A stretch of DNA of 13,731 nt, from assembly GCA_964555645.1 (NCBI GenBank), contig CAZKTA010000037.1:1-13731 (forward strand), written 5' to 3'. The notes beneath the pieces are model-generated. The model was given only the letters and a program-made list of their open reading frames with translations. It had not been told where the DNA came from and searched no databases. The translations under genes and the position numbers were made by a program. Origin of the DNA: DTLC01 sp964555645. Lineage in GTDB: Bacteria > Verrucomicrobiota > Verrucomicrobiia > Limisphaerales > DTLC01. Position 1 is the stretch's first letter. Every line of letters starts with the position of its first letter. Of this stretch, positions 13,280 to 13,731 are shown piece after piece.

Positions 13280-13731
13280 TTACGGCTTGTGCAGGCGATA
13301 GAACCGATTGCCGGTGGGCGGATTGACGATGATGAACCGGTTTGTGCCATCGTCTTGAACCGGCTCCGGCGGCGTTACCCAATTCGTCGTGTTCAGGTCG
13401 GTGTTTTGCTGGAGCACCCAGCCAGCCGAAGGCGACGGCCACCACACCATCACCGTGTTGGTTGCGGTGAGCCGCACACTTAACACTGGCGCCCCGGGCA
13501 CTTGAACGGCGGTGATCGCCCAAAAGCCGCCGGTCAGCGCGAAGCTGCCACCCGTCATGGTCAGCCCGGCATCCGGCTGGCCAATGGTGCCGCTGACCGC
13601 GAAGACGCCGCCGGTGCTCGTGCCGCCGCCGCCGTCAACCGTCCACCAGTCTATCGAGAACTGCCCCAATGCCCGAAGGCAGAAGGCAGAATGAACAATG
13701 ATAAAACACAACAGCACAACCAGGCCAGGTA
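13280..13731 (-). CDS. Secreted Verrucomicrobiota-type protein, start beyond the window
   Basis: The frame is open to the window edge; a GTG at 13717 would give 145 aa, but its product lacks the basic N-terminus of a signal peptide, so the true start probably lies further right. A hydrophobic leader (LVVLLCFIIVHSAFCL) precedes the mature part FSIDWWTVDGGGGTSTGG. That part continues with VSGTIGQPDAG, TMTGGSFALTGGFWA, a proline hinge (VPGAPVLSVRL), a Trp/Pro-rich strand region with WVLQQNTDLNTTNW, and the end VNPPTGNRFYRLHKP. This arrangement is one I associate with abundant small secreted proteins of Limisphaerales; their role is unknown, with surface display or export plausible. Part of the leader is encoded by a seven-base tandem repeat (13675-13688). 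No ribosome binding site is visible within the window. Confidence 0.75.
   Translation of the reverse strand, partial: PGLVVLLCFIIVHSAFCLRALGQFSIDWWTVDGGGGTSTGGVFAVSGTIGQPDAGLTMTGGSFALTGGFWAITAVQVPGAPVLSVRLTATNTVMVWWPSPSAGWVLQQNTDLNTTNWVTPPEPVQDDGTNRFIIVNPPTGNRFYRLHKP

Noticed and set aside
13196..13523. Open frames on both strands over the end of the right-edge secreted protein
   Set aside because: They are shadows of the true frame and of palindromic or low-complexity DNA.
1..13731. CRISPR array, phage genes, toxin-antitoxin pair or defence island
   Set aside because: No regularly spaced repeats, no integrase, capsid, nuclease or paired small toxin genes were seen in any frame.

Overview
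The window looks like chromosomal DNA from a Verrucomicrobiota bacterium, probably of the Limisphaerales/Pedosphaera type. The main evidence is two protein C-termini typical of that group as I remember it: a secreted protein at the right edge with GTIGQPDAG, TGGFWA and a final FYRL, and a broken protein near 11.7-12.1 kb with acidic calcium-loop repeats, GINPLAPNDLLRI and FYRV. No phylogeny or database search was possible, so this is pattern recognition. Most genes lack a clear Shine-Dalgarno sequence. Two small genes (87 and 123 aa) are exceptions.

Layout. 53-796 (+) is a hypothetical two-helix membrane protein, followed by about 700 bases with no credible gene. 1498-2787 (+) is proA (proline biosynthesis). 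It converges on 2846-3109 (-), a small exported protein. The intergenic region to the right of that gene holds a near-perfect GC-rich palindrome and leads into a translationally coupled pair: a predicted circularly permuted ATP-grasp-like protein (3300-4745, +) and a MarC-family membrane protein (4742-5374, +). These converge on a leftward pair: sppA-type signal peptide peptidase (6686-7810, -), then an M24 (Xaa-Pro type) metallopeptidase (5451-6581, -). Divergent from sppA is a short-chain polyprenyl diphosphate synthase (7945-8847, +), which converges on a lineage-type hypothetical membrane-anchored protein (8855-9385, -). About 770 bases without a convincing gene follow, then a sodium:solute symporter (10157-11551, +).

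The right end (11.67-13.73 kb) is the accessory, rearranged part. The 5' half of a GmhA-like sugar isomerase gene abuts the 3' end of a calcium-loop surface protein. That 3' remnant carries a pair of compensating frameshifts, and a perfect EF-hand-type loop can be read in the alternative frame. Beyond it lie an intact DUF4870-type membrane protein, a cluster of strong palindromes resembling a dispersed REP-type element, and a secreted protein that runs off the window.

No coherent new multi-gene system is evident. Most genes are housekeeping (proline, isoprenoids, proteolysis, transport). The least explained unit is the ATP-grasp-like/MarC overlap. The most concrete oddities are the gene-fragment junction at about 12.1 kb, the compensated frameshift beside it, and the palindromes at 3257-3276 and 13131-13193. 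I saw no tRNA, rRNA, CRISPR array or intact mobile element.
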